NCBI GenBank assembly: GCA_025716815.1
Contig: JAIXMN010000001.1
Coordinates: 1,798,001 to 1,862,000 of the forward strand
Direction: 5' to 3'
Source of the DNA: Dichotomocladium elegans
Lineage: Eukaryota > Mucoromycota > Mucoromycetes > Mucorales > Lichtheimiaceae
Length of the DNA stretch: 64,000 bases
This document shows positions 23,636 through 34,819 of the stretch, in pieces. The notes beneath the pieces are model-generated. The model was not told where the DNA came from and did not search any database. It worked only from the letters and a program-made list of their open reading frames with translations. Position 1 is the stretch's first letter. The number at the start of each line of letters is the position of its first letter. The translations under genes were made by a program, and so were the position numbers.

Positions 23636-24290
23636 AGTGATCTGAGGGGGGGCTTATGTGGATAATAAAGATTGGATATGTGGTTATAGAAACAGTACTA
23701 TGCTGAGCAAAAAGGAGTGTAAGAGGTTTCTTTCTTTTCGTTGAGAGAAAAGGAAAAGTATGGGTAGTAGACTGATCGAGAGATGATAGAGAATGTCGAC
23801 GAATTAAATATAAAAAGGTTACTAGCTCAATTAAAGCTAGGTAACACTACGAGGCCGGTTCGTTTGACTTGCAACATATGAAATTCTCAATTCGCACTGT
23901 GAAAAAGTCGTTCTATGTATGCCATTGAGAAAACCAGGAATATGATATTGATTTCTATCGGATAACATGAACAAAGTAGAAAATAGCTCTCCCATTTCAG
24001 GCTTGCCGCGCCTCGCTTTGCATTGTGAACATTTAATTGAAAAGCTCTGTAAATTTAGTATCAGCTGACTTACTATCGTCCATGATACCGAAAAGTTTAG
24101 TGGCAAAAAGAGCTGCCCTGAAAGAAAGAGGCAGAAGCGCTCGCACATGGTTTTTTCTCTTTTCAGCAAGAGCAAACTTACAAATGGTTGCACAACATCG
24201 AACCTGCGCGTGGGACAGATGCAACTGACAAACTCCTCGTACATTTGTGACAAAAAAATCAATATAAAATGGGTATGATCACTCTATGTT

Positions 24291-24325
<35 letters not shown>

Positions 24326-24349
24326 ACGCAAATGGACTAAAGAAATTGG
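23636..24349. other. Intergenic, FAA promoter and MBL 3' end
   Basis: About 710 bp between the acyl-CoA synthetase start and the next minus-strand stop. Short frames on both strands show no family similarity. It contains the (TG)n tract listed separately. Confidence 0.4.
24293..24324. repeat. (TG)n microsatellite
   Basis: Sixteen consecutive TG dinucleotides, 25 bp beyond the stop codon of the TPR-MBL gene, probably in its 3' untranslated region. Confidence 0.97.
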
Positions 24350-25835
24350 TCAGGACCATCTTTTGGATCTGGGGCGACCAAATTTAGAGGCTACCGATAA
24401 AGAGGAAGGTGATTTCACCGCCAACGAAGAAAGTGTGTTATCATCTGGGGAATGAAGGTGATCGGTCCCATATCCGACGAGGTCGTCTCCTAGGCAGCCT
24501 TTGTCGCGTTCAATCCCTATGGTTGACCATTCAGAGCCATAGTGATGCCCTGGATATACCACGATACGGTCATCAAGGCGACCGAGCGTGTACCTGAGAG
24601 TTTTCTCCATTACTTTGCGGTCCCCGCCCTGCAAATCAGTGCGGCCACAAAATCCACAGAGCAGAGTGTCTCCGGCAAGCAGGCGGCAGTCATTAATCAA
24701 TAGTGACTGCGACCCAGGCGTGTGTCCCGGCGTAGGTATGAACCGTATGCGCAGTTTCCCAATTTCTAGTACTTCGGTGAGTTCGGACATGGTTGATATT
24801 AGTCGGTTGGCAGGGATGGTGGGATTGGCCTGTCGAATATATGCGATGTCACTCGGGTTCACGTAGGCTTTAATGTGGGGTAGCTTTTTCAGCAACGACG
24901 CCAGGCCAGAAATTTTAATAGGTAATGTGTCATAAGGCGGAGGTGGTGATCCGCCAACGTGGTCAAAATGGTAATGGGTCACAGCTGCCGCTACGACGTG
25001 GTAACCGTTTTGCTCAACAATCCGCAAAATCCCATCAATATCCCAGCACTGCCCTAAGCATTGCGCTCTGTAAGCCTCCATACAAATACCAACATTGTGA
25101 GTTCCCCGCACGTTGGTTTTCCACTTGCCGCATCCACAAGCACGCAGTGCTTTGTCTCCTCGTCGGCTACCACGTAAATGATGTTTCGCATCACTTGTGC
25201 AAACTCAAAAATCCGGTTCTGAATTGGCTTGTGGAAGTTTCGTTCAGTAGCGATGTCGCGCCCCGGCATGAGCTGAATGATAGACATGCCCATGGACTGA
25301 TTGTCCTTCTCCAAAAGAGCCTTCGCTATCCGTGCACTGATCTCTCCATTTTCAGGGTCCTACACACCGAGAAGACCTCAAGGTGTTATTGTCGAGCCGC
25401 CTCAATGTTCTGCTGACGAAAGTGCTTGCCTTTTCCGATGCTTGACGGTAATACTTGATGGCATTATCATACTGCCCTTGCTTCATTAGCACTTCAGCAA
25501 GCCGATAGTACCCCTATATTGACCTCTTCCGTCAACGAGCGTGGCGCTAAAGCACGAACTTTCAATACCTTGGCCCACGAAGACCATAACTCCATAGTGC
25601 GGGTAGCATCTTCTTGTGCATCATGATACTGCTTGAGCAGCAGGTTAGTAGCGCTGCGATTCGAATAAAGCATTGCAAGAAATTCGTTTGACGCCTCGTG
25701 CGATGAGGTTTGGATCGCCTTTGTATAATCAGCAAGTGCATCGGTATATTGATGGCGCTCAAAGAGATCGTTGGCACGACAAGTTATCCGATAACTTTTG
25801 TCGTTAGGTGCTGGAGGTTGGAATTCAGCCGTCAT
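24350..25835 (-). CDS. TPR-metallo-beta-lactamase (glyoxalase II-like) fusion
   Basis: A 426-aa protein joining a tetratricopeptide-repeat region to a metallo-hydrolase domain. Exons in transcript order: 25569-25835, 25430-25513, 25129-25359, 24350-25048. Residues 1-125 contain about three TPR helices pairs (ALADYTKAIQ, LYSNRSATNLLLKQYHDAQED, YYRLAEVLMKQGQYDNAIKYY). The MBL fold starts near residue 165; the zinc-binding HxHxDH motif is HYHFDH at residues 219-224, followed by PTPGHTPGS, LLAGDTLLCG and YPGHHYG, which supply the remaining metal ligands. The hydrolase domain therefore looks complete and is likely a thioester or related hydrolase; the substrate cannot be read from sequence. Two of the three introns use GC donors (25429 and 25128). 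The C-terminal 50 residues are Ser-rich and disordered. Confidence 0.82.
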
Positions 25836-26280
25836 TCCCAACAGCAGCGCGAAGAGAGGTCTGTTCAAGAAAAGAGGAGACCTGTGTCACGCTGGTGCGT
25901 TCCTAATTTTACTCTAAACGGGGCAAACGTTACAGCTGCGCGAGCGGACATTGCCTGCTTCAGCACGAGCTCGTGGAAGTGATTGCAACAGCCCCCATAT
26001 TGGAGTCACTGCCATGTGCATAGACCGTTGCCGTGGGCTGAGATCATGAAATATTCATGTACGCACGTTGCAGATCCAGATCGGCGCGCGCAACAATGCA
26101 GCTTTGAACGAATCATTGGCGCCCTAGGACCTATCAATTCATAAAACTCATCGACCTACATGAATACCCATATCTGCTTTTAAGGGGACAGGGAGAAAAA
26201 GAGGATATTATTATCGATATTTACACAATAGGATGAAACACGCTAGAAGAAATGGAGATAAATCGAATCATTAACGGCAT
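25836..26280. other. Intergenic, TPR-MBL promoter
   Basis: About 445 bp between the TPR-MBL start codon and the kelch gene's stop codon. No coding or repeat feature was recognised. Confidence 0.4.
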
Positions 26281-28549
26281 TCAAATCAAGCTGGATGTCG
26301 TTTGCTTGCGTTCTTGCATGGGCACAGCTATCATCTCAGTCGGATTTTCATGCCTGCTTTTCAGATTACGCATTCTCTCCCAAACGTCTAGGTGACGTGA
26401 CATCGCTCGCCCGTCTTCTGGTCGTTCCTCATCGACGACAAGGGAACGCTCCCACTCATCGTGGTCCGTGGCGGTGTAACTACGCATATTCTCCTTACTG
26501 TCTTTAAGCTTCACATCCGAGTCATCCAAATTCTGGTACACAAAAAGCGGATATTCACTATTGCCCTTGTGAGAAGTGATGGCACCAGGAAGCCACCGTG
26601 GATTAAGGGCGCGGGCACGGCGGTGTCTCTGATGGCGGCGGTAATAATAAAGACCACCGAGTATCAGCAAGAGAGCAAGTAAGGAGAAGCTGATGGCCAC
26701 TCCTTTGGTGACAGAGCCATTTTCAGACTTGTTGGGGTTGGTGACCACCGTCGGATCATAGGGCATTGGAGCATCACCTCCATAGACCGGATTTGTTGGG
26801 AAAGCAGGGAAATTAAAGGCACATCCAGGTTTGGAGGACGACGCCGAAGATGTATCCTGGGGACCAATCTTGTCGACCCATTTCCATGCCTCCATATCAA
26901 GAATGGCAACGTCGTTTGTCGATGCGACAGGAAACATTTGAGTATAGCCTTTCATGACAAAGTACGGTGAGCTTCCCGATTGTGAATACGATCTTTTCAA
27001 ATTACCCAGCATGACAAGCATGTATTTGCCATATACGACTGCACCGTGCCCAGCACGAACGGCAGGAGCTGTGCCTCCTACGGACATCTTTGACCACGAC
27101 AGTTTGCAGGTATCGAGCACATATACGTCTGAGTCGCTATCTAGCGTAAATGTCGATGACGCATTCTGGCCACCGAAAACAACGATAGACTTTCCATCAG
27201 GAGCTGTTGCATATATGAATCAGTCCATTAGAATCAAAATAAGGAGTACGGTGTCCTATCATTGTTCTTGTACCTGGAACAGCGGAAAAGCTGGTGGAAT
27301 GATTGGATAGGAGCACATAAGTTCAAAAGTCTATGAAATCTAACGATATTCTTGATCACCTACCCATGCCTTGCAGGGGGAATGTCACCAATGGTTGCCA
27401 TACTCATGGCCTTGTTGTGAACAGTATCAAAGACTAGATGAATTTGCGAGTCAGGAGATGGAATAAGACGGCGGCGGTGCTACATAAAGTACATACTCAA
27501 TGCGCTTCGGAAATCGGCAGACAGCTGTTCATTTGAATCGGGAGATGTTATACCTCCGAGGATGAAGAGCTTGTCTCCACTAATAATCTGAGGTGAGTTT
27601 ATACACATACATATGTAGCCATAGCTATATATTATAGGAATGGTTATCCGATGCTTACATGAGGGTTCCCGTATGTCCGTATCGGGGAGGAGCCTTGCCC
27701 CAGCCGTATTCAATCTGTGGCCAATTCCACGTAGCTGTGGTGGTATCAAATGTGTAAAAATCGCTATACTACGTGATCTTGCATGTTGGCATCTGAAATA
27801 TAGCACCTAACCGGCTTGGGAGAGGGATAGAAAACTGAATGACCTACATATGAAGAAGTTGGATTCTGCTCATGCATGCCGCCGTAATAAAATGCAAAGC
27901 CTGAGGCATTGACTGTCGCCGTCATGGACGAGCGTGCCGATGGTGCCGATCCTCCCTGGTTGACTGCACAGAAATATTTATTGAAACCAATCCGAGTAAA
28001 ATAAGGCAGTGCTTTAGAGACTTACCCGCGCTCCACGATCCAGTGACATTGTATGTAACAAGCTGGGCCATTAGGCTTGAACCACCATCAGAACCACTGC
28101 CATCGTCAGTCTGAACATAAAGACCTTGACCACCCGCAAACGCGACAGCATTCTGGAATGGCTTGTACTGGCTGTTTGATTGCAAATTAGTAGGATAAGT
28201 CCACACAGGGCAATTGATGTCGAGCCCTTCGGAGAGATCAAGGCTGTAAATGTCGAGAGTGGTCTGTATTGCAAATGTCGTTTGTTTTAATAGGAGTGGC
28301 TACGAAAACTGTGTGCTGCAAATGTGATATATGTATATACACATATGTTGTAGGTGCGGACGTGTAGGTGTAGGTGTAGGTGTGGATGGGTGTACGTACC
28401 AAACTGCCTCCAGCAATGTACACACGATTATTATAAAGGACTGGTGCGAAGTGATTCCGATTTGGTCCGTCGTAGCACTGTTTTTGTGCAAGTATGCCTG
28501 GAAGGAATGTAGACGAGATAGCGAACAATGTTGTGGCCGCTAGATACAT
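26281..28549 (-). CDS. Kelch-repeat transmembrane protein
   Basis: Predicted type I cell-surface protein with a kelch beta-propeller outside the cell. Exons in transcript order: 28400-28549, 28026-28263, 27848-27963, 27659-27768, 27497-27579, 27364-27433, 27274-27290, 26281-27203, giving 568 aa. A signal peptide covers residues 1-21 (ending GILA before QKQC). Kelch-like blades show diglycines and YNNRVYIAGG, KLFILGG, SIVVFGGQ, PPRYGHTGTL and RAGHGAVVYGKYMLV. A Pro-rich stalk leads to one membrane helix at about residues 429-449 with a basic stop-transfer RRHQRHRRAR. The 119-residue cytosolic tail is polar, with no recognised domain. Exon 7 is a 17-nt micro-exon, needed to restore the reading HGFSAVPAPDGK. 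Extracellular ligand and role are unknown; this is a paralogue in architecture of the kelch-pseudokinase gene 4 kb away. Confidence 0.85.
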
Positions 28550-30083
28550 GGTAAGGAAAGGAAATGAAAGAAGGTACCGATATCAGGAACCGTAGGCAAG
28601 TGTGGGTTGAAGTATTCGAGCTTGTACATGTGATATATGAATGTTTCTTCATGGTTCCACTGGTCCAAGTCTAATGTGGTACAGATGCGCGTGAAGAGCT
28701 CACGTCTTTGCGCTCCCGATTGTACGTTGGTAGCAAATGCAGAAATGCGTATTGAGAGAGAATGGAACAAAATTAGCAGACTCAACCCGCAGGCTAATCA
28801 CTAATCTTTGTTTCGTGCTTTGCTACAACGGCGTTTTGGACAATTTACACATTTTTTGATTTCCTGCTTGTCTGATCTCTAAATCTGGTTCCTTTTCTTC
28901 CTGATTCTTACATAGCCACATGTTATTTCCATATTCATTAAGCAAACGGACTTGAGGTTTTTAGGTCTTCTGGGAATTTACTCTATTCATACCTCAAGCT
29001 ATATCACCGTTCCATACCTGTGATTGCCACACATGAGAAAAAGCGTGTCGTTTGGAATATGCTGACGGACAATGGCAAAAATACATCGTGATTTGTATCA
29101 CCTTATCCGTAAGCTAATACCCATACGACATATATTTATCATGGTATTATATAGAAAAGTTCATTCTTGATTTAAAACGCATTGGTTCCCTGGGCGCCCT
29201 TTGAAGGACTTCATATTGTCCTGCTGAAAAGATATTTTAGCGTGTGAAGGGCGAGAGCTCAAATTACCGCCATCGCCGATTGAATACGGGGAAGGACACA
29301 CATGTACAACCTTGGTATGAAACAGGTGAGAGAACCAGAAAACAGTGGCTCTAGACATCGCAATAATTCATTGTAACTACTTATTGTTAGACATCCTGTA
29401 CTACAGAAACCCAAATGTAAGGTTGGTTAACTTAACAGAACAAAATGTAAACGGATAAACGACTGCTAGGGATTTGGTTGTTAAAAAAAACGGAATTACT
29501 GTCTTCTAATCAACATCTATCGATGACTTGGGCTACTGAAAGCAATCCGGGCTGGAACCATCTCATGACAGCACAATGCGAATAGTGGATCATGCTGATG
29601 AAACTTGCGCTTCCTGCATACCAATTCCTTGATGCTAGAGCCTTATTTTGTCTGTAACACAATGCACCTTGGAGCCCTGCATGTTCAAGGAATTTCCATT
29701 TTCGGGTCTCTCCAAATACTCTACACGCTTTATTTACTGCAAAAAAAATCCGTGCTTAAACTGTCAGTAGAACGCAATTGAAAGATGCAGCCATTTTCAT
29801 CTTCTTATGATAAAACAGCCATGATCGCTAACAAACGCAAAAAGAAGACGTGCAACAAGGGTAAAGGTACATGCTTAGTGCTTAATTCATAGCTTGTTGG
29901 CATTGGGCTTTCGAATGAAGCACCTATACATTCCCAACCTTTTGTTTGTCTCAGCTTCTGGTGCAGTAAACTATATATTTTCTTTCTTTATACACACAAG
30001 TAAACACACTTCTTTTCCTGGCCATCTTTCTCCTTCTTCCCGTTACTTCTCCCTTTCTCTTCTATTACTCTACAATAAAGTGT
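28550..30083. other. Intergenic region of 1.5 kb
   Basis: Region between the divergent kelch gene and the 190-aa gene. A minus-strand frame at 28554-28785 just upstream of the kelch start has a protein-like appearance but no ATG-initiated, phase-compatible link to the gene. Elsewhere the sequence is AT-rich with no supported gene. A CT-rich stretch at about 30010-30070 precedes the plus-strand start and looks like a promoter or leader. Confidence 0.4.
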
Positions 30084-30656
30084 ATGGCTCCATTACCGCT
30101 TCAGACATGGCAATGGGTATTAGTCGCGCTGGGTATTGTTGCTGCACCTATTATCCTCTCCGCTCTCGCCGCATGCTGCACCGCATCTTCCGATAAGCGG
30201 TTATGGTGGCGCTGGCGGCAAAGACTGCATACTCCTTCGACAGGAGATGAAAAAACAACCAGCCTAAGCGTCCTCCATCGTGACGCATTCGATACACTTC
30301 CAATATCCACGCGACCTAGTATGCAGTCAATTCCGTCCTTAACGATCGAACGACCAGCGGCGGCATGGTTTCCCGTACCGCCACTACGACCACCACCGCG
30401 CCGAGGAAAACTACCAAAGCTATTCAAGCCGTCCTCCTCCCCGCTGGGTACAAAGTCCAACAGCCCGGAATCTACTAAGCGTGGAGAAGCAATGAACGGG
30501 GCTGTAAAGAAAATGTCCTATATCGACATCAGCTGGCGCGGGCCTACCCCGCCCTGGACAATGTGCAGTTCACATCGAGACAGCATCCGACAGCACCACA
30601 ACACCAGTGATAACAAGCAGATTCCAAAAGTAGATACCTTACACGAAAATGCCTAA
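30084..30656 (+). CDS. Small single-pass membrane protein, unknown
   Basis: Intronless 190-aa frame. One hydrophobic helix lies at about residues 10-32 (WVLVALGIVAAPIILSALAACC), followed by basic residues (KRLWWRWRQR), so the C-terminal 150 residues are predicted to be cytosolic. That part is Pro/Ser-rich and disordered, with PLRPPPRRGKLPKLFKP and a SYIDISWRGPTPPW segment near the end. It is not recognised as a known family. The CT-rich leader upstream, ATG context and absence of stops support a real gene, though a chance frame of this size cannot be fully excluded. Confidence 0.6.
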   Translation: MAPLPLQTWQWVLVALGIVAAPIILSALAACCTASSDKRLWWRWRQRLHTPSTGDEKTTSLSVLHRDAFDTLPISTRPSMQSIPSLTIERPAAAWFPVPPLRPPPRRGKLPKLFKPSSSPLGTKSNSPESTKRGEAMNGAVKKMSYIDISWRGPTPPWTMCSSHRDSIRQHHNTSDNKQIPKVDTLHENA

Positions 30657-32543
30657 CGGAGAAGACATTTTTTATGGTTGTATTTATAGCAAAATCTGTC
30701 TTCCGGGGTGTTGTACGCATGTATATAAAAGCTAATTTTGCTTACTGAAGAAAGCTGTACGTAATTTCTACGGTCCTCTTCTTTTTTAATGGTCCCACGG
30801 CTGGTAATGGCTTTGCTTTCTACATTAGTAGATAACTAGCTAGAACCTCTGTTTTTCTGGACCAATTTGCTAGAATGAATATCGTGTTTACTAGAGAGAA
30901 AATGGTGATCCTCATTTTAATTTTTCATAGTTACTCTTCGGGACGGACCATCAGCTCAAGGCTTTATAAGGTTCTTTCAAATATTTATAAGCTCTGCCAT
31001 TTCGCATTACTAATGGATATAGTGAATTGTTATGGCATGCTATCTTACTTTGATAGGGTTTGACACTTCCTGCTGACCGGAATCTTAATACGATCGGTAA
31101 AAATGATAACAGCGACATATCGACCATCGACTTATGATGAACATTTGATTAAGTTATTTTGATCAAAGTTGAATGGCAAAGGCACCTCATAAAAGGTCCA
31201 TGTGATTGAATTGCCCGGAGGGATATTAACGAAGCTATCTCTCGCGAAGCAATAGTTTCGGATGATGACACTCGACTAAGCCTGCAAACACTGTTATCCC
31301 CAATGATGCCCCGCCCCACCTGCAACATGGAACATTAAAAGGCGATGAAAACCGAAACAAAGAGCAATATCCAGCCTTTGTGTACTGGCTCCATAGTGGA
31401 TCATATCCCAGTGACGGCCCGCTGCATGTAGTTTATGCAGTGAACAATCATACCCCCATCATTGCACCCATGAACTATCGTCGAGGCCATACTATCATGA
31501 AGCTACACACGCACACACATGTGATAGAATAGGATAACATGACATTTAAAAAAGAGCTGCAAGATGATTACAATTCAGGTGTTGGTGATATCGGTCACTC
31601 AACCTCTGCTAGCCCCTACGCAAACATTCAAAAACTCCACGTTCGTACGTATGACTATCATGCTGCTCATCACTCCGATGTGGGCTTCATGGTTGTCCCA
31701 ATCGATAAAACCGGGAGTGCGGCATAAAGGACCCTCGAGAAGCTTGAGCTTAAATAAAAGAGGTACCAACATAAAAAAAAAATATGAAGTTCAAGCCTAA
31801 TCATAACTCGACACAAAAAAATCGAGATGATGACGTTCTGCTTATCCTTGACGAATCCACGCTAGTTCCAAACGGATTCAATAACCGCGCTCTATATAGA
31901 ACATAGGATGCAAGAGCATACGAGACGACACCGCGTTTTAGATATTATTGTAATAGGATGCGCCTGGAAAGCAACGAATGATATGCGGATCTGTTGTCTT
32001 GTCTGATCGAACAATACAAGGGGTACTACCGGGCACCACTGAAGCTATGAGTGGAATCTGGCGCGTATTTGACCCAGAAGCTATGTTACTATCTTGTAGG
32101 GGTGCGTCAAAGAGGACGGGTATCGAAGAACAATTCAGCAATCGAATAAGGGAGCAACCAGGCGGGGGACGGAAACAAAGACTGCATGTCGCCAATTCTG
32201 AAACCACCGGACCCCAAGGAAGAAATCGTCCTTTCATACATTTCACAGTATGAAACACCTAAGCAATCCATCCTTTTAACGATTGATAGGTCCATAGCGG
32301 TGAGTGCAATATCTTGCATTTATTATGCGTAATATATTTTTTGTGGATTTGCAGAGCTAGAATCTGGTTACTAGCAGCGATCTTTTCGTTTTGGTGATCC
32401 AATATCTTTATATAGTGTTTTGTTTTGGTTAAATAATTATGGTAAGAACAAGGAAATATGGTATACGTATAATGCACCATAGTAATGGAAAGAAATACTA
32501 TTGACGGGTAGAAGATATTGAGCTATAATGGGGGAAAAAATTA
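30657..32543. other. Intergenic region of 1.9 kb
   Basis: AT-rich sequence between the 190-aa gene and the stop codon of the kelch-pseudokinase gene. No gene is supported. Frames at 31539-31800 and 31938-32319 are short, lack splice support and resemble no family. Confidence 0.45.
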
Positions 32544-34819
32544 TCAGGTATCGTCCTCCATGTTCTGGGCCTCCTTCCAGTATTCTGCCAGCTGGAGTGC
32601 AGTATAGCGCTTTTCGGGGTCACGCAGTAGCATATGGCCAAGCAATGTACCGTATGTGCCATCTATCTGGTCTACACGTTCGATAGCTGCATTCTCGTCA
32701 GGTATGGGACCTTCGCCTGTAAGCAAATAGAAGATAACCCAACCAAGGGACCAGATGTCAGCGGACGGATCGGCCTTGGCGTGAGGGTTGCTGAGCTCAG
32801 GTGCCTGGTATGCATTCGGTCCAAGCCTATCGATCTCGGTGTTTGGCTTGACAGCACACTCGAAGCCAGCGAGCTTCCACCGGTCGACCTGGTCCGGGTC
32901 GGGATAATAGAAGTGGATGGGCCGGAGATCGAGATGGACATAGCCTGCGCCATGAAGATCCCTGACTGCCTCGAGCAACGTAAGGGTCGACCAGGCCCGG
33001 AAAGCAATGTCCGACACATCGAATAGCCCTGGAGACTGGAGTAAATATTCAAGCGATTGTGTAGGAAGCGTTGCGGGGGAGGTAATCCACAGGTATTGAT
33101 ATAGACCAGCCTTGCTCTTGATGGGCTTCTGTGTTTGGAACGCTTCAACTGTCCGAACCACAGCATTACTTTGGCTAATGGCACGGGTCACAGCAACATT
33201 CCGTAAAAACGGAGTACGGCTCCCAGGTCCAAAGTAATGGAGCGTGAACACCTCTTCGTTGCGATGGATCGGACGTGCTGCGTAGTTCTGGACGAGCATA
33301 CTGCTCGGTGACACCAAAACTGCCTTCTCGCCGTCAGGAATACTGTACGCCCCGCCAAAAACGCTGGCGCTTGATGATGCCAAGGGATCAAGTGCCTGTA
33401 ACTCCTGAGCTGGGAGGATGATCGTGTCATAATGAGTAGCGTTGTCTAACGGATCTTCCTTGTGCGATGCATCGTTCAATGAAAGTTTCTCTTTATCGGC
33501 ACTGAGTGAGTAAGCTCTAGCTTGATGGCGCTTGCGGCGCTTATAGCAAAAGAACAGCGCACCGATGATTGCCAAGACAACGACGCCACCAACAACACCA
33601 CCTGCAATGGCCCCAGCGTTGTTGTTCGGTGATGGCGCAGACGAAGCATCGGCGGGCTGGGTATCCGTGCTGGATGGCCCAGCTAGGGTCGATGGAGAAG
33701 CCGAAGCTGAGTCCAAAAGAGAATCCAAGCTGAAGCTGCCTCCTCCAGTTGCGCCTGCAAAAAACACATTCTTGTTTGCATAGATATATGTATATTGCAT
33801 CGTCTTGTCAGGCAGAGAAAGTTTCAGCTCAGTAATAGGGATATTTTTATCGTTTTCTGTGGTCGGGTTTTGATCGCCGTTGGCTAGATCGGCTCCCTTT
33901 TCAACGCGTTAGTAACGCGGTCGTAAAGAATTCGATAAACTATTGCAAAGATTACCCTTGGAGTACCCTTCTCGGTATCCTGTCCGGTACTCTCTCCAGT
34001 AGACTCTCCGTTGTTGTGTCCGGTATTATGTCCGACAAAATAGAGTGTACTACCAATGGTTAAGAGAGCACTAAATTCCGTAGGCGGGTTGATGCTAATG
34101 GGATACAGTTGTCCAATTCCATTAACCAAGCCTGTAACATTCAGTGCGGGAGAAGTGTTTATAACCGTCGCAGTAGTATTTAAGCCGTAAATCTTGATCT
34201 CGTTTTCGGTTAAGTCGTAGAGGGTCCGCACGTCTTCCAATCCTGGTGTGCTCACCCTTGTTCCCAGAACCGACCCAGGAGCTATGCTTCCCTCATTGCC
34301 GAGTTGAATCGGAAAGGCCTGTCCGGGATCGAAACAGACCTTGGAGACCTTGCTGCTGCTCGAAAATATGGCGCAATAGGTGGCTTCTCCGACAAAGACG
34401 GTAAACGAAGCTGTGTCGATGAGAAAAGAAGAATCGTTTGTCGTTATGGGTGTATACGTAGGCCCAAAATTGTTGTTTGGTGTGGAGTAAACATTAAGGC
34501 TCAAAGTCATTATACCAGGGCCTTTACCGACTGCATGAGAAACCGCAGTACGCGTGTAGAGATTTAGCTTTCAAATGTGTCATGCGCGGTTTGCTATTAT
34601 TTCCTCACATCCACCAAGAATAAACAATTTGCTATCAGCGATAGCGCAAAGGTTTAAGCTTGTCGACGATATCTCCAGGCCAGGTACGGAGATGTTGTAT
34701 GCTGGTCTAGCCTCGTTGAAGTCTGTTGTGACTTTATCTATTTGATGGGCATGAATGGCGTTCTGGGAACCGACAAAAGCATAAACATTGTTGCCGATGC
34801 TCGCAAGGCAAACAGACAT
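32544..34819 (-). CDS. Kelch-like transmembrane receptor with C-terminal pseudokinase
   Basis: Predicted cell-surface receptor-like protein. Exons in transcript order: 34609-34819, 33956-34530, 32544-33896, giving 712 aa from the first in-frame ATG. The N-terminal 330 residues form a kelch/galactose-oxidase-like ectodomain (NNVYAFVGS, KLFILGGF, STLYFVG, KNVFFAG). A Ser/Pro/Ala stalk leads to a Gly/Val-rich membrane helix at residues 356-378, then KRRKRHQAR. A protein-kinase-like domain covers about residues 470-709: DLHGAGYVHLDLRPIHF stands where HRDLKxxN should be (583-591), GFE where DFG should be (606-608), YQAPE is intact (627-629), and ADIWSLGWVIFYLLTGEGP matches the F helix. Loss of the DFG Asp, and no clear glycine loop, predict a pseudokinase. 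The true start with a signal peptide is probably in an unidentified upstream exon, since the modelled N-terminus lacks one. Confidence 0.82.

Noticed and set aside
31938..32319. Overlapping frames on both strands between the 190-aa gene and the kelch-pseudokinase gene
   Set aside because: They are about 100 codons at most, resemble no family and have no consistent exon structure.
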